46,308 nt of DNA from Alphaproteobacteria bacterium. GTDB taxonomy: Bacteria > Pseudomonadota > Alphaproteobacteria > Micropepsales > Micropepsaceae. The notes below the pieces were generated by a model. It saw only the letters and a program-made list of their open reading frames with translations, made no database searches and was not told where the DNA came from. The stretch spans positions 1 through 46,308 of the forward strand of contig JAICHV010000031.1 in the NCBI GenBank assembly GCA_025924715.1, in the 5' to 3' direction. A program made the position numbers and the translations under genes. Below are positions 1 through 9,167 of the stretch, in pieces. Position 1 is the stretch's first letter, and the number at the start of each line of letters is the position of its first letter.

Positions 1-529
<529 letters not shown>

Positions 530-531
<2 letters not shown>

Positions 532-566
532 CGGCTGGGCTTTGACGTATTGCCCCGCCGCTTTTA
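530..566 (+). terminator. intrinsic terminator behind the ferredoxin gene
   Basis: An inverted repeat AGCGGC-t-GGGC ... GCCC-c-GCCGCT (outer 6-bp and inner 4-bp stems with one mismatch and an 11-base loop) is followed directly by a short T run (TTTTAAG). It begins inside the TAG stop of the ferredoxin gene and ends ~33 bases before the next start codon, separating the reductase-ferredoxin operon from the DUF885 gene. Confidence 0.72.
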
Positions 567-598
567 AGCTTTCGCGCGTCTTTGCGAGGGCTTTGCCG

Positions 599-2410
599 AT
601 GCTCGATCGCCGATCTGCTTTGAAATCGGGAGGGGCCGTGCTGGCGCTGTCCCTGCTGCCCGCCCAGGCCGCTCCCGCCAAAAGCCAGACGCTGAACGCC
701 CTGTTCGATCAGTTCGTCAAGGAAGACCTGGATCTGTCGCCCACCGAGGCGACCTCGCTGGGATTGGATGTGGGCGCGCGCGCGCATCAACGCGGCGAGA
801 TCGACGATTCCTCGCTGGCCGGAATCGCCAAAGGCAAACAGATCACCGCCAGCCAACTCACGCGGCTGAAGGCCATCGACCGGGCATCGCTGAGCGGCGC
901 CGATGCGGTCAATGCCGATGTGGTGCTGTATGGACTTCAGACTCAGGACGATGCCAATCGCCGGTTTTCTTATGGCCCGGGCGGAGCAGGGAATCCCTAC
1001 ATCGTCAGCCAGCTCAATGGCTCTTATCAGAATCTGCCGTCCTTCCTGGATTCCCAGCACCCGATCGAAACCAAGGCGGATGCCGATGCTTATCTGGCGC
1101 GGCTCTCCGGTTTCGCTACCGCCATGGATCAGGAAATCGAAGTGGCGCGGCACGACATCGCATTGGGGGTGGTGCCGCCGGACTTCGCGCTGAGCAAGAC
1201 CTTGCTGCAGATGACTGAGTTGCGCAGCCCGGCGCCGGAAAAATCCACCCTGACGGATTCGCTGGCCCGGCGCGCCAAGGAAAAGCATCTTGCCGGCGAC
1301 TATGCCGGGATGGCGGCGAAATTGGTCAAGAACAAAGTCTATCCCGCGCTGGACCGCCAGATCGCCCTGGTGGGCGACATGCGCAAACATGCGGTACATG
1401 ACGCCGGGGTGTGGCGGCTGCCGGATGGGGCGGCCTATTACCGCGCCTCGCTGGCCTATTGGGCCACCACCGCCATGACACCGCAGGCCATCCACCAGAC
1501 GGGTCTGGACATCGTCGCCGACCATACCGCCCGCATCGATACGCTGATGCGCAAGAACGGGCTGACGCGCGGCAGTGTGGGCGAGCGGCTGAAAGCGATG
1601 TATGCCGATCCGCGCTTTCGCTATCCCAACACCGACGCCGCCAAGGCGCAGCTGATCGCCGACCTGAACCAGAAAGTGAAGGTGGTGCGGGCCAAGCTGC
1701 CGCATTATTTCGGCACTTTGCCGAAGGCCGATGTCGTGATCCGGCGGGTGCCGCAATATATCGAGGCGTCGGAGCCCGGCGGCTATTACAACCCCCCATC
1801 GCTCGACGGCAAACGCCCCGGCATCTATTGGATCAATCTGCGCGACACCGCCGAAGTGCCGCGCTGGTCCCTGCCCACATTGACCTATCATGAATCCATT
1901 CCCGGCCATCATCTGCAACTGTCCCTGCAGAACGAGGCCGGGCTGCCCCTGATCCGCAAGATGTCGTTCTTCTCGGCCTATATCGAGGGCTGGGCGCTTT
2001 ATGCCGAACAGTTGGCGGTGGAGATGGGGATGTATGAGGGCGATCCCTTTGGCGAGATCGGGCAATTGCATGATGCCCTGTTCCGCGGCGTGCGCCTGGT
2101 GGTGGACAGCGGCATGCATGCGATGAAATGGAGCCGCGAAAAGGCGGTGAAGTATTATACCGACGTTTTGGGGGATCCGGAGACCTCCGCGATCACGGAA
2201 GTCGAGCGCTATTGCGTTTGGCCGGGCCAGGCCTGCTCCTATATGCTGGGCAAGCTGGAATTCATCAAGATGCGCGACAAGGCCAAATCTGCCTTGGGCG
2301 CGAAATTCGATTTGCGCAAATTCCATGACGCCATGCTGCTGTCCGGCGCCGTGCCCTTGGCGGTGCTGGACCGGTTGGCCGACCGTTACATCGCCTCGGC
2401 GAAAACGTGA
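599..2410 (+). CDS. exported DUF885 family protein
   Basis: A 603-residue protein. The chosen ATG gives an N-terminus DRRSALK followed by a hydrophobic stretch and an AQAA cleavage region, a Tat- or Sec-type signal peptide; the frame stays open to 410 but that would overlap the ferredoxin gene and bury the signal. Family DUF885 is recognised from the conserved region around residues 425-445, where HESIPGHH (H431-H438) resembles a zinc-peptidase HExxx motif, and from YIEGWALYAEQL shortly after, as in many DUF885 proteins. The likely site is the periplasm. A metallopeptidase-like hydrolase role is inference; no substrate can be named. It overlaps the next gene by four bases (GTGA). Confidence 0.85.
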   Translation: MLDRRSALKSGGAVLALSLLPAQAAPAKSQTLNALFDQFVKEDLDLSPTEATSLGLDVGARAHQRGEIDDSSLAGIAKGKQITASQLTRLKAIDRASLSGADAVNADVVLYGLQTQDDANRRFSYGPGGAGNPYIVSQLNGSYQNLPSFLDSQHPIETKADADAYLARLSGFATAMDQEIEVARHDIALGVVPPDFALSKTLLQMTELRSPAPEKSTLTDSLARRAKEKHLAGDYAGMAAKLVKNKVYPALDRQIALVGDMRKHAVHDAGVWRLPDGAAYYRASLAYWATTAMTPQAIHQTGLDIVADHTARIDTLMRKNGLTRGSVGERLKAMYADPRFRYPNTDAAKAQLIADLNQKVKVVRAKLPHYFGTLPKADVVIRRVPQYIEASEPGGYYNPPSLDGKRPGIYWINLRDTAEVPRWSLPTLTYHESIPGHHLQLSLQNEAGLPLIRKMSFFSAYIEGWALYAEQLAVEMGMYEGDPFGEIGQLHDALFRGVRLVVDSGMHAMKWSREKAVKYYTDVLGDPETSAITEVERYCVWPGQACSYMLGKLEFIKMRDKAKSALGAKFDLRKFHDAMLLSGAVPLAVLDRLADRYIASAKT

Positions 2411-2880
2411 GCAGCGTTATCGCGGGCCGCAGGCAGGCGCGCACCGAGAGGCCGATAGCGCTGTTCCTGATCGGCATGCGGATCAACACGCTGTGGGGAA
2501 TCGCCGGCTGGGGGCCGGTGGTGATGGCGATGCCGCGGATGCTGGCCGAGCTGAAGAACAAACCGGAGGCAGGCCTCTTATGGCACCGGCAATATTGGTC
2601 GGGCCGCAATCTCATGGCGGTGCAATATTGGGAGTCGATGGAAAAACTTTTCGCCTATGCCCATGACCGCCAGGGCGAACATTTCCCCGCCTGGGCGGCT
2701 TTTAACCGCCGCATCACCGCCAACAGCGCGGTCGGCATCTGGCATGAGACCTATATCATCGATCCTGCGACCGCGGAAAACATCTACACCAATATGCCGC
2801 CCTTCGGCTTGGGGGCGGTGGGCGTACTTGCACCAGCGCGGGGGCGCATGGGCGGGATTCGCGATCCCTTTGCGGGCTGA
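2407..2880 (+). CDS. DUF4188 family (monooxygenase-like) protein
   Basis: A 157-residue soluble protein starting at a GTG that overlaps the upstream TGA. Features typical of DUF4188 (fungal af470-like 'monooxygenase' family) are FLIGMRIN near the start, YWSGRNLMAVQYW in the middle and the segment WHETYIID. The fold expected for the family is a ferredoxin-like alpha/beta barrel; the catalytic role is inferred from distant relatives only. It is coupled to the DUF885 gene, with which no functional link is evident. Confidence 0.75.
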   Translation: MSSVIAGRRQARTERPIALFLIGMRINTLWGIAGWGPVVMAMPRMLAELKNKPEAGLLWHRQYWSGRNLMAVQYWESMEKLFAYAHDRQGEHFPAWAAFNRRITANSAVGIWHETYIIDPATAENIYTNMPPFGLGAVGVLAPARGRMGGIRDPFAG

Positions 2881-3071
2881 AACACTGCCTGCAATGCGGC
2901 GAAAAAAAGAATCTCTTTCGCTGCGACCTTTTACGGAACGATGAAAATGCTGTTCCCGCCAAGAATTTGGCCGCGGAACCGAACATGGCACATTTGAACC
3001 ACAATCTGGTCCACAGCAACCAAGGCCCGGGTGCCGCGGTTGCCAGTTCGAAGCCCTGCGGGGAGATTTTC

Positions 3072-3587
3072 ATGGACCAGTTGGTCGGAAGCGAAGAACG
3101 CAAGCGGGAAAAGGTCGAGCGCCTGCTGCGCGCCCTCGATGAGGGGATTTTTCTGGTGGACAGCCGGGGCGAGATTCTCTGCAGCTTGCAGGACGTCACC
3201 GCCAGCAAGGGACCGCAGAAAGGCCTGATCGCGGCGATAGAGGCGGTGATTGCGGATACTTCCGCCATGGGGCGGGCCATCGTAGAGAAATTCCAGTTGG
3301 GGCGGCGCGGCAACAATGCGGCGCAATCGGGACTGGACGAGCTCAGCGAGCGTGAGCGCGAAGTGCTGGGCCTGATCTGCCGCGGGCAGAACGATTACGA
3401 GATGAGCGCGGCGCTTGGGTTGTCGCGCAACACCATCCGCAACCATATCGCGTCCCTATATCGCAAAATCGGGGTCAATCGGCGCGGCGCGGCGATCATC
3501 TGGGCCCGCGAGCGCGGCATCAGCGCCGACGAGGCGCTGACGCCCCGCGCCCGCCGCCGGCCCCGCAGCATCATGACCCAGCACTGA
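3072..3587 (+). CDS. small LuxR-type HTH transcriptional regulator
   Basis: 171 residues from an ATG preceded by GGGGAG at good spacing; the frame is open to 2967 but the Shine-Dalgarno decides for 3072. The C-terminal half is a clear LuxR/GerE helix-turn-helix: LSEREREVLGLICRGQND, then SAALGLSRNTIRNHIASLYRKIGV. The N-terminal ~75 residues include DEGIFLVDSRGEILCS, resembling a truncated PAS-like sensory strand pair; there is no receiver domain with a phosphoacceptor aspartate. The following gene is an HWE histidine kinase in the same direction, but without a receiver here a direct phosphotransfer pair is unlikely. The signal and targets are unknown. Confidence 0.85.
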   Translation: MDQLVGSEERKREKVERLLRALDEGIFLVDSRGEILCSLQDVTASKGPQKGLIAAIEAVIADTSAMGRAIVEKFQLGRRGNNAAQSGLDELSEREREVLGLICRGQNDYEMSAALGLSRNTIRNHIASLYRKIGVNRRGAAIIWARERGISADEALTPRARRRPRSIMTQH

Positions 3588-3772
3588 GGGAGGCTACTAG
3601 TGCGGTTGGTATTTCTTGCTCTCTTGCGCGTCCCCGGCGGTGGTGATGGTGTTGCGGCATATGGGGCGCTATCGATTTTCTGCACGGAATTTTTTCCATT
3701 GGATGCCGATATGTGTGTCAGTCAGGGCCATCTCCTTGCGTCTGATGGGGCGCCATCGCGGATGCCGCGCTC

Positions 3773-5323
3773 ATGATGTCCATGGCCAAGGACTGGATTG
3801 GCGCGGATGAATCCGCCGCCCGCCGGCTGGCGGCGATTGTGGAATCCTCCGACGATGCCATCATCAGCAAGACGGTCAACGGCACCATCGCGACCTGGAA
3901 CGCGGGCGCATCGCGGGTCTTCGGCTATGATGCCGAAGAGGCGGTGGGCAAGCCGGTCACCATCCTGATTCCGTCGGACCGGCTGTTCGAGGAAGCCAAT
4001 ATCCTGGCCCGCATCCGGCGCGGCGAACGGATCGAACATTACGAGACGGTGCGGCAAAGGAAGGATGGTGGGCTGATCGATGTTTCCCTGACGGTTTCGC
4101 CCATTCTGGACGAAGCCGGAAATGTGGTCGGCGCCTCCAAGATCGCCCGCGACATCACGCAGCGCAAATCGGCCGAGCGCCAGGCGGCGCTGCAAGCCAA
4201 ACGGCTGGAAAAGCTGGACGGCATCGCCAAGCTGATCGCCCGGGAGCTGGATCTGCCGCGCGTGGTGCAGACCGTGACCGACGCGGCCACCGAACTCAGC
4301 GGCGCGCAATTCGGCGCCTTTTTCTACAATATCGCCGACGAACGGGGCGAACGCTACACGCTCTATACTTTGTCGGGCGCGCCGCGCGAGGCCTTTGAGC
4401 GTTTCGGGATGCCGCGCAATACACAGGTTTTCGCGCCCACCTTCATGGGTTCGGGCGTGGTGCGCTCGGACGACATCCGCCAGGACCCGCGCTATGGCAA
4501 GAACGCGCCCTATCACGGGATGCCGGCGGGCCATCTGCCGGTGGTGAGCTATCTGGCGGTACCGGTGATCGGCCATGACGGCGAGGTGTTGGGCGGCTTG
4601 TTCTTCGGCCATGACCAGCCGGGGCGCTTTACCCAGGATTCGCAGGACAATGTGGTCGGCATCGCCGCCCATGCCGCCATCGCCATCAACAACGGCCGCG
4701 CGTTTCAGGCGGCGCAGCAGGAGATCGCGCGCCGGCGAAAGGCCGAAGAGGCCCAAGAGCTGTTGCTGCAGGAAATCAAGCATCGGGTGAAGAACACGCT
4801 GGGCATCGTGCAGGCGATCGCCAACCAAACCTTTGCCGGCGCGCCGGCGGCGGAACGCAGCGCTTTTGGCGCGCGCCTGCGGGCGCTGGGGGAGGCGCAT
4901 GATCTGCTCACCCGCACGCAAGACGATGCCGCCGCGGTTCAAGACATCGTGAACACCTCGTTGGCGCCGTTCCAGGAGCACCGCCGCCAACGCTTCGACG
5001 TGGCCGGGCCGGCCGAAAATATCGGCACCAGCAACGCCATGCTGCTGGCCTTGGTGCTGCACGAATTGGCGACCAATGCGGTCAAATATGGCGCGCTGTC
5101 CAAGGATTTCGGCCATGTGACTTTGCGATGGGATCAGACCGGACCCGGCCGGCGGACCTTGCGCTTTGTCTGGCGCGAGGAAGGCGGTCCCAGCGTGATG
5201 CCGCCGTCGCATCGGGGCTTCGGCTCCAACCTGATCCAGCGGGCGCTGGCGGGCGCCAACAGCCAAGCCAGCATCGAATTCGCGCCGCGCGGCGTGATCT
5301 GCAGCTTCGATCTGGAGCCTTAG
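3773..5323 (+). CDS. PAS-GAF sensor histidine kinase, HWE family
   Basis: 516 residues, no membrane segment, so a cytoplasmic sensor. Order: PAS domain (about 15-135; SDDAIISKTVNGTIATWN, later SKIARDITQRKSAERQ), GAF domain (about 155-310), then the kinase. The dimerisation helix has the phosphoacceptor H337 in EIKHRVKNTLGIVQAIANQ, the ATPase N box is LHELATNAVKYGALS, and FVWREEGGP provides the W-x-E part of the HWE signature; the last box is GFGSNLIQRAL. HWE/HisKA_2 kinases of alphaproteobacteria often report light, redox or general stress. The cofactor of the PAS or GAF domain cannot be told from sequence. No response regulator lies beside it. Confidence 0.93.
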   Translation: MMSMAKDWIGADESAARRLAAIVESSDDAIISKTVNGTIATWNAGASRVFGYDAEEAVGKPVTILIPSDRLFEEANILARIRRGERIEHYETVRQRKDGGLIDVSLTVSPILDEAGNVVGASKIARDITQRKSAERQAALQAKRLEKLDGIAKLIARELDLPRVVQTVTDAATELSGAQFGAFFYNIADERGERYTLYTLSGAPREAFERFGMPRNTQVFAPTFMGSGVVRSDDIRQDPRYGKNAPYHGMPAGHLPVVSYLAVPVIGHDGEVLGGLFFGHDQPGRFTQDSQDNVVGIAAHAAIAINNGRAFQAAQQEIARRRKAEEAQELLLQEIKHRVKNTLGIVQAIANQTFAGAPAAERSAFGARLRALGEAHDLLTRTQDDAAAVQDIVNTSLAPFQEHRRQRFDVAGPAENIGTSNAMLLALVLHELATNAVKYGALSKDFGHVTLRWDQTGPGRRTLRFVWREEGGPSVMPPSHRGFGSNLIQRALAGANSQASIEFAPRGVICSFDLEP

Positions 5324-5361
5324 AGCTCATCGGTGGCCGAACACCATGATAGATTGGACGA

Positions 5362-5796
5362 ATGATGAAGGCGCAGATTGGTATCATCACTCTAGGGGTC
5401 AACGATCTGGATCGGTCACTTGTGTTTTACCGTGACGGTCTCGGCTTGCCGACAAAGGGCATAACCGGTGACCAGTTCAAAGGAGATGATACGCATCCAG
5501 CGGGAGCTGTTGTGATGTTTCATATGAAGGGCGGTCTCATACTTGCCCTTTATCCCCGGAGCGAGCTTTCCAAGGACGCGCGCTGCACCAAAGGACCTCC
5601 AAGCCCCTCAGAGTTCAGCTTGGGATACATGGCGGTCGACAAGGATGAGGTCGATCAAATACTGAATCAGGCGAAAGCCGCTGGGGGTACGATCACCGAT
5701 GCGGCTCACGACAGGCCATGGGGGATTTATTCGGGATATTTCGAAGATCCGGATGGTCATCTCTGGGAGGTCATTTGGAGTCCGTCGACACCATAG
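5362..5796 (+). CDS. VOC family (glyoxalase/bleomycin resistance-like) protein
   Basis: 144 residues with the two beta-alpha-beta-beta-beta modules of the vicinal oxygen chelate fold: ITLGVNDLDRSLVFYRDGLGLP opens the first and a closing GYFEDPDGHLWEVIW ends the second, containing the usual metal-ligand H and E. The first module lacks the histidine seen in true glyoxalase I, so lyase activity is uncertain and a binding or resistance role is possible. Two adjacent ATGs (5362, 5365) could start it; neither has a strong ribosome site. Base composition is lower in G+C than the kinase before it and similar to the next two genes. Confidence 0.88.
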   Translation: MMKAQIGIITLGVNDLDRSLVFYRDGLGLPTKGITGDQFKGDDTHPAGAVVMFHMKGGLILALYPRSELSKDARCTKGPPSPSEFSLGYMAVDKDEVDQILNQAKAAGGTITDAAHDRPWGIYSGYFEDPDGHLWEVIWSPSTP

Positions 5797-5982
5797 TAGT
5801 TTCCACACGCGAACCGGGTCTGGACGCGCCGCCGACGGGCGAAATTCTCGCCAAGTCCTTAAAAAATGCCCGAACCGAATACCAAATTTTAAGCAGCCCG
5901 GGCACAAGATGAAATCCCCAGATCGGATTCAATTTTAGGGCGCTGCCTTGATCGTGGATCGCAAAGCGCCGCACCGGCCGTC

Positions 5983-7074
5983 ATGAAATTTGACAGCATA
6001 TCGCCAACAAGAATCCGCGAATTCGACGGCCTGCGCGGCATGGCCGTTTTAATGGTCGTGTTTGGCCATTACTGCTCGGGAATATTTCGGGGTGTGCAGT
6101 TTTTCTCCTATGCGAGCACTGGGGTCGACATATTTTTTGTGCTCTCGGGATTTCTGATTGGCGGGATTATTTTGGATGGCCTGCATGAGCCGGGCTTTTT
6201 CATTCGGTTCTTTCGCCGCAGGGCAGCCCGCATTCTCCCGCTCTTTTACCTTGTCCTGACCGTCAGTGTCGTTCTTCGGCATTACATGGATCTGGTGCCT
6301 TGGGCCGGCGGCCACTTTCCCTATTGGACCTATGCCACCTTCACGATGAATATCTGGAGTGCCGTTCAAGCAAAGGAGCCCGGATTGCTCCTCGCCCCCA
6401 TCTGGTCCCTGTCGGTGGAAGAAAAATTTTATCTGATTGCGCCATTTTTGATTCTGCTGACAACCAGGAGGCAGCTTCCCGCCATACTCCTTGCCTTGTG
6501 CGTCATGGCCATCGCTTTCCGCTACGCGTTTCGGCCGAATATCTACGCCATGGAATTGGTGCTGCCGGCCCGCATGGACTCCCTTGTAATCGGCATAGGC
6601 GTGGCGGTCATTCAACGCCGCGCGGGCCTGATGCGGTATAAGAATTGGTGGAAAGTCGCGCTTTTTGCACTGCCGGTTGTTTATCTGCCGATTCTGGTGG
6701 CGCTGCGCGGCCAAGATTTCCTATTGGCGCACACATTCTTTGCCCTGATAACGGCCGCCTATATGCTGTCCGTGTTGAGCTGTCCCGACGCCCGCAGCGC
6801 GTTTCGGGCAAGCTGGCTCGCATTCTTTGCCGAAATTTCCTATGGCATGTATCTCATTCACGAAATGGTGAACGTCCTTTTGACGCGCATCCTGTTGGGC
6901 AAGGCCATATATTCGCCCGGCTATGATCGCATATATGTGACCTTGTTGTCCTTTGCCGTCACGGTGGGTTTGGCGCTCCTGTCCAGGCGCTATTTTGAAA
7001 ATCCTATCTTGCGATGGGAATCCGGCATGAACCGCGCCGCCCGAGGCTCGGTCGAACAATGTGCCGTCCCATAG
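5983..7074 (+). CDS. acyltransferase 3 family membrane protein
   Basis: 363 residues, about ten hydrophobic segments. The N-terminus has the family motif FDGLRGMAVLMVVFGHY with the conserved R and H, and SVEEKFYLIAPF marks the characteristic loop of OafA/NodX-type acyltransferases. These integral inner-membrane enzymes O-acylate surface sugars (LPS, peptidoglycan, exopolysaccharide) or lipids; the substrate here is unknown and no glycan cluster adjoins. The coding sequence is markedly less G+C-rich than the flanking housekeeping genes, which suggests acquisition by transfer. The 186 bases upstream hold no gene. Confidence 0.92.
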   Translation: MKFDSISPTRIREFDGLRGMAVLMVVFGHYCSGIFRGVQFFSYASTGVDIFFVLSGFLIGGIILDGLHEPGFFIRFFRRRAARILPLFYLVLTVSVVLRHYMDLVPWAGGHFPYWTYATFTMNIWSAVQAKEPGLLLAPIWSLSVEEKFYLIAPFLILLTTRRQLPAILLALCVMAIAFRYAFRPNIYAMELVLPARMDSLVIGIGVAVIQRRAGLMRYKNWWKVALFALPVVYLPILVALRGQDFLLAHTFFALITAAYMLSVLSCPDARSAFRASWLAFFAEISYGMYLIHEMVNVLLTRILLGKAIYSPGYDRIYVTLLSFAVTVGLALLSRRYFENPILRWESGMNRAARGSVEQCAVP

Positions 7075-7141
7075 GGTTGGGAAAGCGAACGAGCGTTTCT
7101 CTCGGAAAGGCTTCCTGTTAGGCTGCATCCGGGGAGGAACC

Positions 7142-7813
7142 ATGAATACGGACGAGACCGACAACAGGAAATCCAAATCTTCAGTCCGTCAGCGTGCTGA
7201 TGCGATCAAAGACTTTCGGTGCAAAAACCTCATCGCTGTTCTGGAATGCCCCACCGATGTCAAGAACATCGGATCGGTAATTCGGAATGCAAACGCTTTG
7301 GGGGTCGAGAAGGTTTATGTCGTCGATCCGCGCCACGCCTTGCCGGACGATTGGCAAGAACTGCGCGAGCGGGGGACAATTTCGAAACTTTCCGTCTCGG
7401 CCAGCAAATGGACCTTTGTTAAGCGCTTTAACAGCACTGACCAATGCTTCGATTATCTGGAGAGTAAAAATTTCAAGTCAATCGTGACGTCACCACATGT
7501 GAAGGGAAAAGCCAGCATTTTCCTTCACGAGGGTGATTACACGGTCCACGCCAAGCTCGCCGTCTGGTTCGGGAGTGAATCCGTGGGCATAAGTGATCGT
7601 GCGGTCGAGCGAAGCGATATGTGCGTTTCCATCCCAATGTTTGGAATGATCGAGAGTTTGAATCTCGGTACAAGTTCGGGAATTGTTTTGTATGAGGTCA
7701 CAAAACAGCGGCGGGAATACCAGAGCAAGTATCGAAAGCGCGACAAGAGGGTGTCGAGGGAAAAGCCGTTGCCCACTGTTATGCCGCCAGACAATAGGCG
7801 GAAGCTGTATTAG
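7142..7813 (+). CDS. SPOUT (TrmH/SpoU) family RNA methyltransferase
   Basis: 223 residues from an ATG with GGGGAGG seven bases upstream (an in-frame alternative at 7061 overlaps the acyltransferase and lacks this site). The three SpoU motifs are present in order: DVKNIGSVIRNANALGVEKV with the catalytic N-x-x-x-x-R-N arrangement, AVWFGSESVGISDRAV, and IPMFGMIESLNLGTSSGIVL. The last two build the knotted SAM site. The protein 2'-O-methylates a ribose in tRNA or rRNA; resemblance to TrmH (tRNA Gm18) is general and the target is not established. The C-terminus is rich in R and K. Low G+C compared with the window average. Confidence 0.9.
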   Translation: MNTDETDNRKSKSSVRQRADAIKDFRCKNLIAVLECPTDVKNIGSVIRNANALGVEKVYVVDPRHALPDDWQELRERGTISKLSVSASKWTFVKRFNSTDQCFDYLESKNFKSIVTSPHVKGKASIFLHEGDYTVHAKLAVWFGSESVGISDRAVERSDMCVSIPMFGMIESLNLGTSSGIVLYEVTKQRREYQSKYRKRDKRVSREKPLPTVMPPDNRRKLY

Positions 7814-7833
7814 GGCACGATCTATTGCTGGAA

Positions 7834-7857
7834 ATCGCAACGTCTTGATGTTGCGAT
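7834..7857. terminator. hairpin between convergent genes
   Basis: ATCGCAAC and GTTGCGAT form a perfect 8-bp stem around an 8-base loop, in the 96 bases between the methyltransferase (ending 7813) and the oppositely oriented TonB_C-domain gene (ending 7910). There is no long T run, so a bidirectional termination role is inferred from position. Confidence 0.5.
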
Positions 7858-7909
7858 CTATATCTCCGGGGTCCGCCGGATGGCGCCACAGGTCCAGCCA
7901 CCTCGCCGT

Positions 7910-9007
7910 TCAATTGGCGTATTGCACCAACTGAAACTTTGTCCCGCCGGATCCGTGGACGATGGCCCGGCAATTGGTCCAGCTCTTGGGCACATGCCAT
8001 TCCGCCGCTTCCGAAACCTGGGATTCCACCGCCCGCTGCCGGCAACTGATAATGAGGCGATCCAGGGTCCCCGAGATATTCTGGAACGCGAAGCTCGGGC
8101 GGTAGAGGCCAATGGAAAATGTGTCCCCTTCGGAGCCCGTTGGAATTTCTCCGCTCACCGCAAAGACCGGCAAAGCATCCGCGTGCTCACGCATCTCGCT
8201 GACCTCCTTGACCAGCGGATCGCTGTCGTCCAAGGCGCGCATGGATTTGAGGCGGGTTTCCGTGTCCACGGCGTCGCCGACATCGCCAATACCCAGATCG
8301 GCCATCAGGCGGGTTTTATAAATGGCGCTTTTGATCGAGGAATCCAGATCGCCCGTCGCCCCCAGGAAGCCCGGGATTTCGATCAAGGTGCGGGCCTCAA
8401 GATAGTCCTTCTGCTGCAGGGACAGCAGGGCGAGCATGTTTGCGATGTAGCTGCGCTCATAGAAGTTCAGCAACGGCTCTGCCTGCGCGGCCACCAGCTT
8501 TTGCCTGGCTTCGTCGAACTTGCCCTCCTTCGCCAGGGAAACGGCGCTGTTATAAGCAGCGTGGATCGCGGGGCGGGCACCCTGCGGCACGTTTTGGACA
8601 CGGAATCGCATCAATAGCGTGTGATCCTTTTCCACCGGCTGGCCATCCACCGTGGCAGGCTTGTAGATCCAATCCTTGACCGCATCTTGGGTGATCTGCG
8701 CGAATTTTTGCGGACCCACCAAATGGGTGACCATGATGTCGCCGACATGTCCGTCGGTGCCAATCATGTAATCGAGCTCGACCAGCCCCTCGACATAACC
8801 GCCATATTCATATCCGGTGAAACCGGCGGGATAGGTTGGCCGTGGCTCCTTGACGCCCACCGGATCGGTTTGCGCGCAAGGGGTCGCGCAGCTCAGCGGA
8901 TGCACGGTGGGAAGCGCAGGGCTGCTGTCGTCCGCGAGCGACAGACTGGCGGTGCCGGCCCAAAGAAGAAAGAACACCGGCCAACCGATAGATCTGGCGC
9001 CATTCAT
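7910..9007 (-). CDS. exported TonB C-terminal-domain protein
   Basis: 365 residues. The chosen ATG has GGGAGG upstream and gives a signal peptide (hydrophobic core PVFFLLWAG, probable cleavage after LSLA). A TonB_C-like domain lies near the N-terminus (about residues 55-145), ending with the family hallmark W-x-Y-x-P-A-x-x-D-G-x-P-V. The following ~220 residues look helical (NSAVSLAKEGKFDEARQKL, then a repeat-like continuation) as in TPR-type scaffolds. The usual TonB inner-membrane anchor and Pro-rich spacer are absent and the domain order is inverted, so it is probably a periplasmic protein rather than a classical energy transducer. No exbB, exbD or TonB receptor is nearby. Confidence 0.78.
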   Translation of the reverse strand: MNGARSIGWPVFFLLWAGTASLSLADDSSPALPTVHPLSCATPCAQTDPVGVKEPRPTYPAGFTGYEYGGYVEGLVELDYMIGTDGHVGDIMVTHLVGPQKFAQITQDAVKDWIYKPATVDGQPVEKDHTLLMRFRVQNVPQGARPAIHAAYNSAVSLAKEGKFDEARQKLVAAQAEPLLNFYERSYIANMLALLSLQQKDYLEARTLIEIPGFLGATGDLDSSIKSAIYKTRLMADLGIGDVGDAVDTETRLKSMRALDDSDPLVKEVSEMREHADALPVFAVSGEIPTGSEGDTFSIGLYRPSFAFQNISGTLDRLIISCRQRAVESQVSEAAEWHVPKSWTNCRAIVHGSGGTKFQLVQYAN

Positions 9008-9167
9008 CGCAAGGGCCCTCCCAGGCGGATGGATTTTACGGGGAAGGCGGACGTCTTTCAACCGATCGCGTGGGAATTGCCTCGCCGTTTGCGCGCTGGC
9101 GTGGTTTGCCTTTAGTTTCGCGCACCTGCGCACGCTTTAAAAAGGCCGCGGCAGCCGGGAGGGACTC

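Noticed and set aside
2935..2956. GGAAC-N12-GTTCC inverted repeat before the LuxR-type gene, considered as operator or EcfG promoter
   Set aside because: Spacing does not fit the general-stress sigma factor consensus and the 5-bp arms are too short to support an operator call alone.
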